From positions 25,666,990 to 25,730,989 of the forward strand of contig OY757904.1 of assembly GCA_963585895.1 (NCBI GenBank): a stretch of DNA of 64,000 bases. The letters are read 5' to 3'. A program made the translations under genes and the position numbers. Below the pieces are notes generated by a model. That model searched no databases. It was not told the origin of the DNA and saw only the letters and a program-made list of their open reading frames with translations. Shown in pieces: positions 1 through 11,788 of this stretch; positions within the stretch are counted from its first letter, which is position 1, and each line of letters starts with the position of its first letter. Source of the stretch: Sepioteuthis lessoniana. Lineage: Eukaryota > Mollusca > Cephalopoda > Myopsida > Loliginidae.

Positions 1-629
1 TACAAACAAGTAGAAAGTTACAGTATTGGGAGTCAGAAAATTTCTGCTGTTACATTACCTCTAGCATCATATTAGATAATTTTACAGTTATCAATTACCT
101 TGGTTAATATGAATAGCATAAAGTTGACTGATAGACGAAGAAACCGCCATGTAACACAAAAATGAAATCAAGACAAGGATAATGGCCGAATTTACCAATT
201 TAAATAAGGAAGCCAATAGAAAGTCTTGCTGGATATTTCGAAGTCGTCCGGAGGCCATGTTTGAAGCAAATAGGGATTTCTTTGGACGAATTTAATGTAT
301 AATATTTAAAGGTATTTACAAGTAATTTTTGCAAATATACCTAAAAAAGTGACATGTAATTTAGAAAACAATTTACCGAGCACAAACAAACATACAATAT
401 ATATATATATCTATATATATTGGCAACTATGTAACTGTCAATTTTTCAGCCATTTGATATATCTGATTATTAAATAGATAAAATGTAACAGATGCCTCGC
501 TTCGTCAGAAGATGACGTAGAAGAGAAACATTGTCACCGTACGCCGGCGAGTCTGAGTCTACGCAGTCCTCAATAAAATATATATGATATATCACCAATA
601 TTGTGTATTCTTCTTATACAAATATACCA
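1..629. other. AT-rich segment, no gene recognised
   Basis: No coding signal is visible. A short interrupted TA array lies near 396-420. A GC-richer patch at about 492-575 contains GATGA followed at a short distance by GAAAC, which faintly recalls the Penelope terminal motif seen at 8.9 kb, but I cannot support a relationship. Confidence 0.5.
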
Positions 630-1015
630 AAATCTATTACCTTGGAAGCAATATCTTATCTATTGAAACTGATATTGATAGAGTAACGGGTGCTGGAAAA
701 TCTGACCCCTCTAATTAGATAAAAATAATAATTCTTCCAAGCAGTTGCTGTATCAGTACTACTGTATGGTAGGTCTACTTGGACTTTTAAAAACACGTTG
801 AGAAATAGCTATGTGGGAACGAGAAAAGGATGATTCAAATAGTGTAAACAAATACTGGAAGGAGAAATCTAAAAAATAGCAACTGTACGGCTACTTGCCA
901 CCATTCTCACAAAACATCTCATTAAGATCTGCAAGACACCCTCGACACCGCTGGAGAAGTACTTTCAAACTCATAAGGCACGTCCTCCTATGGACATAGG
1001 GGTGGACTCAATGGT
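630..1015 (+). mobile_element. RTE-type LINE, ancient 3' coding relic
   Basis: The segment aligns by eye to the C-terminal part of the LINE at 34.2-37.1 kb. It starts at the 'YLGSS...STEKDI' region and passes through the 'QAAV.SILLYG' and 'QLYGYLP' regions to 'HCWRS...LI..VLLW'. Many stops and frameshifts are present, so it is an old, dead copy. The 3' tail is not recognisable. Confidence 0.6.
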
Positions 1016-1148
1016 GTTTGTCGATAAACGAAAACCTGCATAGATAGGTTGAGTGTAGATCCTATGATCGACTAATCAAAATAGTGACCGGTAAGGAAGG
1101 TTAGAGAGGGTTAGGCCAGGGGATTGGTAATTTCGGTAAGTCTTGATA

Positions 1149-1167
1149 ATACACACACACACATACA

Positions 1168-1200
<33 letters not shown>
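1149..1200. repeat. (AC)n then (TA)n microsatellite
   Basis: A short AC run at 1149-1163 is followed by a pure TA run at about 1170-1200. The open frame crossing it translates to alternating Tyr-Ile and is an artefact. Confidence 0.9.
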
Positions 1201-1205
<5 letters not shown>

Positions 1206-2184
1206 CATCCACGGACAGAGTTTTGTTGTAACCCAACGCTTCAGTGTGGCTAAACACGTAGGACGCTTCAAAATGAGATCGAAACCCGCCCAAATTTAAG
1301 TTAGACTTAGTATCATACCGCTTAGCCACCAAGCAAACCATGTCAGCTCCGGAATTATCAGGCATTATGTAGTAGCTTTCGTTTGTTTACATTTTCGTCT
1401 TCCCGGGTACCAGAGTGCTGAATTCCTTCGAAGATCTTTGCATTATGTGAGTGGTAGCCGTTAATTCCTTCACCAGAGTGCTCAACCACCACTGTTTCGT
1501 CCCATCATTTGTGTGTTTCTGCATTCATACGGGAATTATCATTTGGAGCAAGTAATGAATTACTTTTTCATTTACAATTAAAAATTTCTGTTACCGTGCA
1601 AGAGGAAATTTATCAGTTCTGAGAAAATATTACTGTAATTGATGTCAAATGTTAAGATCAAACACTTCATATGATTTCTTGTCCTTATCATGACCCAACG
1701 TCTTGTGGCTAAAAATGTGATATACGCTTTTTTGCAAGATTATTTTGGTATTATGACATTTTTGGCGAAACGATACTCTGGCATCAGGAAGTTATGTTTT
1801 CAGCAAAGAATCTATCACTTTTTTGTTAGATATATTCAAATTATAGTCATCTGAAACTCAAAGGAAGGTCATCTGTTAATCTGCAGCCAGAAATAAATAC
1901 CTGGCTCAGGTTCAGGTGGCTTTTCCCTTAGGCAATACTTCTGCTGTAATAAAATGGTTGAGTCAGGTCAAACTAAAACCTCCAAAGAGACACCCAGTAG
2001 GAATGACGGCGGAACTGAGTTATTTTGTCTTCAATAAGATTTACTCAGGGGATTTCCTGAGCTAAAAATGACTATGTGTCTGATTAATTTACTTCTACAA
2101 TCAAATTCTCATTAGATTGATTAATGAAGATATTGATACTTGGACTTATTTTGTGTGCACCAATAGACACAAATATTAAGACAA
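1201..2184. other. no feature recognised
   Basis: Unique-looking AT-rich sequence with no long open frame, tRNA-like box or recognisable transposon protein in either orientation. Confidence 0.5.
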
Positions 2185-2936
2185 ATCATCATCATCATCA
2201 TGTCGTGCCGCCAGAACGCATAACCCTGACCCTCTCTCGCCACTTCTCCCTATTATTCATCGCCTTGGCAGGTCTTCAGGATTACATCCTGTGTCCTCAA
2301 ATAGCTGCTGTATGTAAGTTCGAGCTGGTCGTCCTGCTTTTGCTTGGCCATACGTGGGGGTCCATAGGAGTACATCACTTATGAGCTCATCCTTGCTTCT
2401 CCAACAGTGTCCTGCGTGTCTGGTTCCTCTAACTTGTATAGTTTTCGTGTGGGAAGGCAGGTGGCCGTATAGTTGGTGTCTTGTGGGGTGTTGTCGCCAG
2501 GACTTATTCAATATTGCTCTCAACATTCTTGTGTAATTGTCGTCTAGCTTCCTCTCCAGTCGTTTAGTTAGCGTCCATGTAGTGCATACATATAGCAGTA
2601 TCGATACAACCGCTGCCTTGAAGAAACTGCGTTTCATTTTATCGGTCAGGTCTGATTTCATTATGATGGCGAGCCTATCGATAGCTGTCCATGCTTTCGT
2701 TAGTCCTGTGTCGATGTCTTTTTCGGTTGATGAGAGGCTACTTCCTAGGTTGGTGAATTTGTCTACTAGTTTCAGAGAGGCTCCGTCTAGTGTTGTAACG
2801 TTGCCCGTTTGGTTGTAACACATATATTCAGTTTTGTGTGCATTGGCATGGAGGCCAATGCCAGCTGCGGCTCGTTCCAAACTATGCAGTACTGTCTCTG
2901 CTTGATTAGGCGTATTCGCCAGTAGACACATACAAG

Positions 2937-2938
<2 letters not shown>
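2185..2938 (-). mobile_element. RTE-type LINE, 5'-truncated 3' end
   Basis: Minus-strand copy beginning at its 3' tail, (ATG)n read as ATC repeats at 2185-2201. It is cut off at about 2938 against a TA array. Reading minus from 2931 to 2257, the frame carries the region just after the reverse transcriptase active site ('LANTPNQAET'), the thumb-like 'HKTEYMCYNQTG' and 'KLVDKFT.LGSS' motifs, and the conserved C-terminal 'RTRHAGHCWRS' and 'GRPARTYIQQL' motifs. A frameshift near 2257 separates it from the final 'EKWRERVR' codons. The YADD catalytic motif is lost by truncation, so this copy cannot encode an active enzyme. It is more diverged from the 34-kb copy than the 15-kb fragment is. Confidence 0.9.

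Positions 2939-2992
<54 letters not shown>
2939..2992. repeat. (TA)n microsatellite
   Basis: Pure TA array of about 50 bp directly at the 5' truncation point of the adjacent minus-strand LINE fragment. Confidence 0.95.
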
Positions 2993-2994
<2 letters not shown>

Positions 2995-3375
2995 ACATCG
3001 TAAAGGTGTGCAAATAATTGAATAAAAAACAATCTACAAATCTAATACATTTCATTTCTGTAAGTTCAGTGAAAATTCTATTGAAAAGCAAAAGTTACAA
3101 AGTTGTGTAAGAAAAAATACTTAGAAAACATATATTTTCAAATATTTACAAAGAAAAAAATATTTATTCAATGTAGCAGTCCGCTTTGCCTTAATCTAGG
3201 TGATACATTGTGTGAGTATGAAAGATCTTTGTCTGAGTATGTCATTATGTAGGAAAGAAAGTATACTTATGCGTTAATATGAAAGAGTACGCAACTCAGA
3301 ATTAACAAGGAAAAGATGTATTAGAATACTGCCATTTTCTTTTCAAAAATGTATCAATATTCATTGAATTTAAAA

Positions 3376-3600
3376 AGAGCACGTGGTACCCTCATGATGG
3401 ATTGTGGAATCGTAGTAAGCGAGTTCGTATTCCAGTGGTACTATTACGTTCACTTTCGGGCAAATACCCAAGGAAAAGGCATGAACCCCCTTTATTCTCC
3501 CAGCTATGGGTAAAATAGTACCACTACTGTTCTAGTTTAATGGCTTTGGCTTTAAATAACATACAAAGGTTGATATGTCATTAAACATAAAAAGGAAACC
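3376..3600 (+). mobile_element. tRNA-derived SINE, family 1
   Basis: It matches the copies at 22.9 and 23.6 kb in the opposite orientation. The head is tRNA-like, with a box-B-like GAGTTCGTATTCC, followed by a body containing 'TTCACTTTCGGGCAAATACCC' and a 3' end reading 'GGTTGATATGTCATTAAAC'. The box A region is eroded. tRNA-derived SINEs of this layout are known from octopus. The exact family name is not assigned here. Confidence 0.8.
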
Positions 3601-3726
3601 AAATCTAAAAAGAGCGCGTAAGTTCTGATTGTTCCATAAAACTACAAATACAAATTCAATATGTCCGGTTTTTTCTGTCTACTTTTGCACAAAATTAAGA
3701 CTTTTAGTATGGAAATCAATTTATTT

Positions 3727-3729
<3 letters not shown>

Positions 3730-3763
<34 letters not shown>
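3730..3763. repeat. (TA)n microsatellite
   Basis: Pure TA array of about 33 bp. Confidence 0.95.
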
Positions 3764-3765
<2 letters not shown>

Positions 3766-4429
3766 CCGTATTATTCTATTGGCTAAATAGGACAGTCGAA
3801 TGATCAATAACCTGCCAATCGCAGAAAACGCTGATGTATGTAAACCAACTATGCACGATTATGTATGTAAACAACGGTGTTCGTACAATTTAAAATACTC
3901 AAGTGATGTTTGAATTAGATGCATATTTGAAGAAAAAGAAAGTTAAATTTTCTTTTAAAAAAATGATGTCAAAAGTTTTGAGGAGATTTACGGAGCGAAT
4001 GTATGAATCGCCAGAAAAATATATTTCAATTTAATCGATTACTTATAAGCTTGGATTAGGCTCGAAATTATCCACTATTCTTTTTGGTTAATTATGCATT
4101 TTTAACAAACTACGACGGAAAAAATATTTAACAATTTTGGATCTTCAAATTTTGCTCTGCAATAAAAATAGTACCAGCGGTGAAATCTCTGAGTAATCCT
4201 TTTGAGATGTATGTGTGCTGGTTTCTAAATGAAAACATGTAGATGCAAAATATAACTTCTTGGGTCCATTTTTCTACAAAATTAAATTAAACATTTGTTT
4301 TTTAACGTTGAAATTAGTCGATATTCGAACTCTCTGTGTCTCTCTTTCTCTCTCTAATGAATATATATGTATCATTATCCTCATTATGTTGCACTTGAAC
4401 CACCATCCATCTCTAATATTCATCACTCA
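3764..4429. other. no feature recognised
   Basis: AT-rich sequence without a recognisable gene or repeat. A short CT-rich run lies near 4335-4355. Confidence 0.5.
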
Positions 4430-4840
4430 CACGACAGCGAGTGTCCGTACAAGGCGATGTAAGTACTTGCTGGTCGGCCAATACTTGCGTGTTCCTGCGC
4501 AAGGTCCAAAGAAAAGCATCGTTTATGATTTCCTTCTTGCTTTCCTAGCAGTACCCTGTATGTTTTCTTTGACTTTCTCGGATTTTTTTTTAGATGGGAG
4601 GTAAGTGACCAAAACAGTTGCTTTTTATGGAGTGTTGAATCCAGGATTAGTTCAGAACAGTACTTAGGATTCTTGAGCATTTTCTTCTGCGTTTATTTTT
4701 AGCATCAAGGTGGTGCATCTATACAGTTGTAGTGATGCAACCACAGCTTGGAAGAAATATCATTGTATACAATCGAATAAATCAAACTTTAAAATTATTG
4801 ATAACCTGTCAATATCAGACCACGCCATCACTATATGTAT
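4430..4840 (-). mobile_element. RTE-type LINE, ancient minus-strand relic
   Basis: Compared with the minus copy at 2.2-2.9 kb, the blocks at 4480-4680 (C-terminal region) and 4700-4835 ('SDLTDKMKRSFFQAAV' region in reverse) align with many substitutions and small gaps. No frame is intact. The relic stops near 4840, where a SINE-like head begins. Confidence 0.55.
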
Positions 4841-4851
4841 GTTGTTAAAAA

Positions 4852-4912
4852 AGAGGTGCCCGTGGTGTAATGGTTATCGTCGTAGGAAATGGACACTGCG
4901 ACACGAGTTCCG
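4852..4912 (+). mobile_element. tRNA-like head of family 1 SINE
   Basis: The 61-bp segment has the promoter half of the family 1 SINE: 'GTGGTGTAATGGTTAT' (box A region) and 'ACGAGTTC' (start of box B). It stops inside box B and is joined directly to LINE 3' sequence at 4913. Confidence 0.65.
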
Positions 4913-5331
4913 ATAAAATGAAACGCAGTTTCTTCCAAGCAGCGGTCGTGTCGATATTGCTATATGGATTCACCACTTGGACGCTACCAAAACGGCCGGA
5001 GAAGAAGCTACACGGAAACTACACAAGAATGTTGCGAGAAATATTAAACTAGTCCTGGCGGCAACACCCCACAAAGCACCAACTATACGGCCACCTGCCT
5101 CCCATCACGAACACAGGACACTGCTGGAGGAGCAGGGACGAGCTCAGAAGTGATGTACTCCTATGGACCCTCACATATGGACGAGCTAAAGCATGACGAC
5201 CACCCAGAACATACATTCAGCAGCTATGTGAGGATACGGGATGGAGCCCGGAAGACCTGCCAGAGGCGATGAACGATAGAGAAAAGTGGTGAGAGAGGGT
5301 CAGGGATATCCATTCTAGCGGCACGACATGA

Positions 5332-5336
<5 letters not shown>
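4911..5336 (+). mobile_element. RTE-type LINE, short 3' fragment
   Basis: The segment begins at CGATAAAATGAAACGCAG, equivalent to about 36657 in the nearly intact copy, and runs to the element's 3' end and ATGATG tail. It encodes the C-terminal 'MKRSFFQAAVVSILLYG' block and onward, with a stop at about 5050 and a deletion of about 25 codons near 5105. The tail merges into a TA array. The 5' breakpoint nearly coincides with that of the fragment at 15.4 kb. Confidence 0.9.

Positions 5337-5381
<45 letters not shown>
5334..5381. repeat. (TA)n microsatellite at a LINE tail
   Basis: Pure TA array continuing directly from the GATGATGATA tail of the LINE fragment to its left. Confidence 0.95.
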
Positions 5382-5386
<5 letters not shown>

Positions 5387-6217
5387 AACACATACATGGA
5401 AAAAATTATAAAAAGTGTTAATGTTTGCGCCAAAATCGGATCGAGAATCTGTAAATCTTCTGTCTATACTTTTGCTTTAACTGACCAATCACTATTTATG
5501 TGCTTGTTTAAAACGTTTTTAAGATACATCGCAAAAGACGATATTTGATCGCCGTGAAACATTTGAAGACTGAGGACCCTAAATATTTTATTAAACTTTT
5601 CCCTTCTAGATTGTTGAAAATACATTTTATGCAATGGGAATCATTGATAAATCACTCTTTATATTTTGTAATCCAACGTCGAGCCTACATCATTCTTAAA
5701 AATTTCAATAGAAACACCACGCCAACTGGAGTTATACTGTTGCCTATCTAAAAGATTATCCATTTATTTCTTTTGAATGAAAATCTAACATTTTTTTCCC
5801 TGAATTTGGCATTTAATTTCAATATCGCTTAATTTTCTATAATTGTACGAATAGGTTATTGTTTAATTAACTGTACGACAATAAATATCTCTTCGCTAGG
5901 TGATGAAAATTTCCATCACTGCCACATACATGTTTAACACATAAATTCATTGTCTCCATTACATTGGGACATACACACAGATCTTGTACACACACAAAAC
6001 ATATTCATTAGATTTAAGCTAACAACAATATCTACATTTCATGCATTAATCTTTTATTTCTCTCTTAAAAGATTTACCCTCTAATATTAAATTTTCTTGT
6101 AAGAAAAGACGTTGTAACATGTATTTCAATAATTATCTTACTCAATTTAATGAAAATATATTAATATGGAGATGGGTGTTTCATTCAATGATTTATACTT
6201 TTGTTCGGCAATCAACC

Positions 6218-6219
<2 letters not shown>
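5382..6219. other. no feature recognised
   Basis: AT-rich. One open frame of 68 codons (5545-5751, plus) shows no recognisable motif and is within chance expectation. I do not call it a gene. Confidence 0.5.

Positions 6220-6270
<51 letters not shown>
6220..6270. repeat. (TA)n microsatellite
   Basis: Pure TA array of about 49 bp. Confidence 0.95.
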
Positions 6271-6272
<2 letters not shown>

Positions 6273-6584
6273 ATGACTGATTGATTAGACAGATCTATAA
6301 CTGCTCTTTTATCATTGTTTGAAGGCATAACACCATTTAAATTTTAATTTCCTTTACGTCCGTATATCCAATTTTTGAGACATATTTTCATTTTAGGAAA
6401 CAATAGGATGGTGTGAAAAGTGTGACAGTATTACCGTCCGCTATTGAACTAAACACTGCTGATCAACATCATCGATAATTATTGCACAATCTTCTAGAAA
6501 AATTATAGACTTTGAGAAATCAGTCGATGCGCGATCCTACCGACGCTGATTAGCAGTGCACACGTCGTCAAGTAAATGGTTTTT

Positions 6585-6805
6585 GGGTGTCTCTAAGATG
6601 TAGAGGTTAAAATGCTGGACTGTGACATGCGAGCAACCGACTTCAAAATCCAGTTACGCTATTATGATAATTTCAGACTGATATCCTTGAGAAAGCTATG
6701 AAACCCTTTATTTCCTCAGTAATGGGTTAATTTGTACCACAACTGTTCTGTAAGTATGATTTAATATCCCGTGAAGATTGATATGTTATTCAACAAAGAT
6801 GCCAA
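6585..6805 (+). mobile_element. tRNA-derived SINE, family 1, diverged
   Basis: It has the same order of blocks as the other family 1 copies: head near 'GGTGTCTCTAAGATGTAGAGGT', body with 'GAAACCCTTTATTTCCTCAG' and 'TACCACAACTGTTCT', and 3' end 'GATTGATATGTTATTCAAC'. The strong divergence implies an old insertion. Confidence 0.65.
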
Positions 6806-6868
6806 ATCCAAAGAGCCATTTAAAGGCTACATTTATAATTTAAATAATCAAAGCACTTTCTGGGCAAT

Positions 6869-6869
<1 letters not shown>

Positions 6870-6911
<42 letters not shown>

Positions 6912-6925
6912 AAATGAATCCGACA

Positions 6926-6971
<46 letters not shown>
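6870..6971. repeat. two (TA)n arrays split by 19 bp
   Basis: TA runs at 6870-6909 and 6929-6970 flank a unique 'TGAAATGAATCCGACAGGA'. The open frame spanning them encodes only Tyr-Ile repeats. Confidence 0.95.
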
Positions 6972-7270
6972 CCTGTTGAATTCGTTTCAGTGGAAATAAA
7001 ATGTCATTGCAGCTTTTCAATTGCATCATATTGTTTGTTGTTATAAGAGTGCTTACTTTTTTGTCAATAAATCAGATTTCATATTTATTACGATGCATAT
7101 AAATGTATTATTTTATAAAATAACAGTCTGCAAAAATATTGGTCTATTTCCAAATTTCGAATATTGAAATGCCAAAATATCAGTGAAATATTATTTACCT
7201 CTCATATATGCGACAAAAACATAACAAAATACTCTATATATAACGGAACTCATATATCAATATATCGTTC

Positions 7271-7273
<3 letters not shown>

Positions 7274-7327
<54 letters not shown>
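7274..7327. repeat. (TA)n microsatellite
   Basis: Pure TA array of about 53 bp. Confidence 0.95.
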
Positions 7328-7329
<2 letters not shown>

Positions 7330-8334
7330 CTCCACGCAGGTACTCTGTGACAAATAGATCTGATACAGAATTTTCAGGTTTTAATTTTGAGTTTTCCTTC
7401 TAGATTATTTGTCATACCGAGTTTAAAGAACGTATTGCACAACCTATAATAGGCTTTAAATATTGAAATAGATTTTTCATGATGGTTTCAGTGATACAAT
7501 TACTACCTTGAATTGGAAATCAGAAGAATCCAGACCAAAACATTTTTAAGAACAGCTAAAAAACAATTCCGAAGTGTACTTGAGACGTAATAAGATTCGC
7601 AGCCACTCAGGTCCCAATGAAAGACACCCCCAGCTAAAGCTTTGGTGAAAAAACTTGCAAGACCTGAAATATTAACATCATTACTAAGTGTTAATTCATT
7701 CATCTTCTTAGTTAGTGTATTTCGGTGTATCTCAGTCAAAAGTAGGCTTTCTTTCATGTCTCTATTGTGTTTCGTTTATAGGCATCGTTGCGCAATCGAA
7801 GACGAATGTTATAAATATCTTTTGTTTTTCAATAGAACTAAACAAACAGAATTTTTAATTCGAATAAACTCAAGGCAAAAGGAACAAAATTAAAAACTCT
7901 ACATAAGATAGAAAATCACGATAAGCTTACCAAACAGCATATGAAATGATTAAAAGAAAAAGTACCTGAAGAGCAAACCTGCCAGCCGAGAACAAAGACT
8001 ACAAAAATGGAAAGATCTTTTCAAGAATCTGATTGTAAAATTTGCAGAACACATTCATAAACCTATCAAAAGAATTATTATTAGCCAAAAAGACATCAGT
8101 TTTGGATATTCTTCGTTGGAAGATCTTGACATACATATCGAATATTAACTGTATGTCTAAGGTGAATCTTTGCCAAAGCGAATCAGTAAATAGAAAATAA
8201 TTCTTCATATGGGAAGGATGGCTCACAGTTAATTGTGGCATTTATCAACTTTTGTTTGTGAATAAATCATCTAGCAGTGCTTTACAGTTATTTGGGTAGA
8301 CATATGTCTATATTTTATAAATACACCCCCCACA
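7328..8334. other. no feature recognised
   Basis: Two minus frames of about 80 codons (7503-7757 and 7999-8241) have no motif I recognise and no flanking gene structure. They may be chance frames or remnants too old to identify. Confidence 0.45.
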
Positions 8335-8566
8335 GATACTCATATGCATATAAGCTGGCCGACCTTAATCAATGGTTACTCGAAGAGTCCTTTTTAAGAC
8401 CTATTACACCGAGGTGTACCGGAGACGCTACTCCTTTCCCTTGATAGTACCTTATATTGCTGAGCGTTAAACGAGGAGGCATCAAGCGCTATTTTTTGAG
8501 TCTTTGGTCTGACACCACCGCAGACTTCCGGACCACTAGCAAAATCTGTAACGATTTTGCCAATGG
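8335..8566 (-). mobile_element. tRNA-derived SINE, family 2
   Basis: Minus-strand copy sharing with the 63-kb copy the body blocks 'CTCCTCG.TTAACGCTCAGC' and 'GGTACTATCAAGGG' and the 3' block that reads GGCCGACCT-like on the plus strand. The tRNA-like head at 8500-8566 is altered: the expected box B is replaced by a segment that forms a small hairpin (8539-8560). Confidence 0.75.
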
Positions 8567-8637
8567 GCCGTTTTATACGACAATCAGGCAGAAAAAAAGT
8601 ATGTTTTTGCTTGATAATTGTCGTATAAAGACGGCTT
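8567..8637. repeat. long inverted repeat (hairpin)
   Basis: The left arm starting GCCGTTTTATACGACAAT pairs with the right arm ending ATTGTCGTATAAAGACGGC. Pairing continues inward through CAGGCAGAAAAA and TTTTTGCTTG, leaving a loop of only a few bases. The arms are about 33 bp with few mismatches. It could be a small foldback or MITE-like insertion in the head of the adjacent SINE. Confidence 0.8.
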
Positions 8638-8817
8638 GAAACCAAAGGTCACAGATAAGTATCCATGCTATTGAATATATCTAAAAACTACTATATGTAT
8701 ACATTTATCATTATATTATACAATGGCTCTATCACAGATACTGAGCACTATCCATATGATTCCGCACTTGGTTTGCCACAAACTCACCTTGTGAAATAGT
8801 GACAACCATACACTGTT

Positions 8818-9082
<265 letters not shown>

Positions 9083-9106
9083 ATGTCTGATATGTTTAAT
9101 GAAATT

Positions 9107-9109
<3 letters not shown>

Positions 9110-9155
<46 letters not shown>
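9110..9155. repeat. (TA)n microsatellite
   Basis: Pure TA array of about 45 bp, on the right side of the Penelope terminal segment. Confidence 0.95.
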
Positions 9156-9159
<4 letters not shown>

Positions 9160-10087
9160 AAAAGGAACCGTTCTCTTCAATTTGAATCTGTTGAATTCGT
9201 TTTTCCTGAGTTAAATTAGATTTCAGAAGAAATTGTCCTGAAAGAAAGACAAATTTTCTGTAATGTATTATTATCCTTTCAAAATAATATTAAATCAGTA
9301 AACCAGTATTTCCTGATAGAATTTTGAAATAATTACTAAAATATTTATCATCGTTTTCAGACTTTATAACATGGATATTGGTGAGCTAATACTTCAATAT
9401 TGAACTTATTTTGTTGCAAAATTGTTCATCGGAGGAAGAGTTTGAAATATTATAATCTCATACTACCTGATAAAACTTTATCCGTACTGAGCATTAGACT
9501 TGTTTTTCTCAACAGAACTTCACACACATGAACTGTTTCAATTGTACGTCGTATGGTTTTGTGTCTACACGGACACCAGTTAGAAATCGATTAAAACAAT
9601 CAAGTCAATTGTTAGCAGAAAGCAATAAATCAATTAAGTTAATTGCTTCCTGCACACAGAGAACATTTGCAAACCTTCCTTTTCTGTGTTTGCTTTCTAT
9701 TATCTGTTTTTGTTTTATTTTTTTAAAGAAGGCATCGACAAATGAACATGAACAATTAAACAGATAATGACGAATATTGAATAAATGTAGGCAAACAGCT
9801 TTAAAAAATCATTTCTTGCTCTTAAATGTTTGTATACAAGCAATCTTATTGGGATAGTTTTTTCTTTCCAATCTTGTTCAACTTTTTTTTAATCTCATAT
9901 TGTGGTTTACTCTTCTTACGATATTGACGTCATGAATAATGACGATGTAGAAAATATTATCATGAGGCTAGAAATAATGATGTTGCTGAAAATATAAAAA
10001 TAAATAATTCTGCTGATGATTAAATAAAAAATGTATTTTCGTGCATTGTAATCTACGCCTTGAATTGTAAAAGAAACGATTATAAAA

Positions 10088-10090
<3 letters not shown>
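9156..10090. other. no feature recognised
   Basis: AT-rich sequence. A 79-codon plus frame (9528-9767) includes a hydrophobic stretch near its end (LCLLSIICFCFIFL) but has no homologous copy in the window and no other support. I do not call it a gene. Confidence 0.45.

Positions 10091-10168
<78 letters not shown>
10091..10168. repeat. (TA)n-(GA)n compound microsatellite
   Basis: A pure TA run at 10091-10145 passes directly into a GA run ending at about 10168. Confidence 0.95.
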
Positions 10169-10687
10169 TTTCCTTAAAATTCAGTATAAATACCACTATG
10201 CTGGGTTTTTAAAGCCTCATTTCTCCACCAAAGTTTCAGATTTTGCAATTTTCCTCGGTGACATTATAATCTACGCACGTTGACTTCAAAAAATAACAAT
10301 AAAATTATCATTAATTTTTTTTTTTTTTGTATCAATATTAAAATGATAATCATTTTGCAATTATTATTTTGTTAACTGCAGGGTTCTTTCCTAAATTTAA
10401 GACTTGAAATTAGGCGCATAAGTACTGGTATTGATAGTCTTAGTTCAGAAAAGAGCAGTTTTCGCTTTTTTATCACTTGACCAATAGATAAAAAGCCAGG
10501 AATAAACGTTTAATGAATTAAAGACTATACAAATACCAGAAAGCATTCGATCAACTAAATTATCATAATTTCAAATCTGATGAATTTTCACTTGAATACT
10601 GAGATGAAAGCTTTATTGTGAACGAAAAACTATGTCCACGTTTGTAACAATTTAAAGCTTATGCATTGATTCAGACATACAGACGGG
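10169..10687. other. no feature recognised
   Basis: AT-rich sequence with a poly-T run near 10316-10328 and no gene signal. Confidence 0.5.
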
Positions 10688-10697
10688 CACACACACG

Positions 10698-10778
<81 letters not shown>
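10688..10778. repeat. (AC)n microsatellite with (CG)n core
   Basis: About 90 bp of AC repeat with a short alternating CG patch near 10696-10705. Alternating purine-pyrimidine DNA of this kind can adopt Z-form. Confidence 0.95.
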
Positions 10779-11474
10779 CACTCCAAAACGCGCAGAGTTC
10801 AAAAACTGTTTAACAATATATTGTCTTTTACTATATTGTCATTTAAAAATGCGTGAATGATTTAATTTTTTTCTTTGTAAAATAAATGCTGTATATTATC
10901 TGTGCGTTAAATGCAAAGACAATTTACTGTGATTCCAAATTAGAACTGAACCTGCTCAAGAGAAGCTAACACAATTGGACTTTATCAGAACCTAAAAACC
11001 TAAATTAGCCTAAAGTAGAATGCCTATAAGGACGCAAAAAAAGCATAAATAAGGACTGCAATGAATTAAAAAAATTGATTGTGGACTTTAACTAAGTTAA
11101 CACTTAATAATGACAGAAGGGGGAAGAAAGAGTAGCGGGAGAAAAGAAAGAGTTATATTTTTCGAAAGCCATGGGAAGCAGCATGGTGGGCGTAAAGGCA
11201 AGCGGAGAGCCCCTCTGATGGTTCAATGAAAAGCCTAAACAGGTCCGGGGCGTATGAATCATTTGGTTCAACGGCCAGGATGAAATAGTTTGGTTGGGAA
11301 CTACTGCTTCTCCTCTATAAGGGTGGCTTCTGTACATGAGAATAAAAACAGTCATCAAAAGATTACCATGATACACACCCAAACCACCTGTCCAAACCAA
11401 ATCGCTCATCGCATGGATAAAAAAGAGGTGCGTCCTGCTGAGGTTTGAGCCCTGATTTCAGTGTTCGAAAAATC
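10779..11474. other. no feature recognised
   Basis: No motif recognised. A 101-codon minus frame (11104-11409) has low-complexity content and no recognisable domain. The LINE begins at about 11475. Confidence 0.45.
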
Positions 11475-11788
11475 AGCTACAGAGCTCAAACAAAAATTAT
11501 TAAAATACAAAGGCACAATACAAAATAGCGACATTCAATGTTAGAACCTTCAATAGAATAGAACAACTACCGCAGCTGACTGCATTGGCCATAGATCATA
11601 ACATAGACTTAATATGCATTCAAGAACATACATACACACATAGCGAGGATACTAAATATCACGATACTGGCACTGGGTGGACGCTGACGACTTCATCTGC
11701 ATGGAAAAAACACTGGCAATGCTACTATAGGAGGTGTAGTTTTGCTTATAGGACCACGAGCCCTAAAATCACAAAGTGTTATAAAATA

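Noticed and set aside
490-560. Second hammerhead-like motif (GATGA...GAAAC)
   Set aside because: The full CTGATGA string and a convincing helix II are absent, and the segment does not match the Penelope terminal block.
9528-9767. 79-codon membrane protein gene
   Set aside because: The hydrophobic run is short and T-rich DNA favours it by chance. There is no second copy, splice context or recognisable family.
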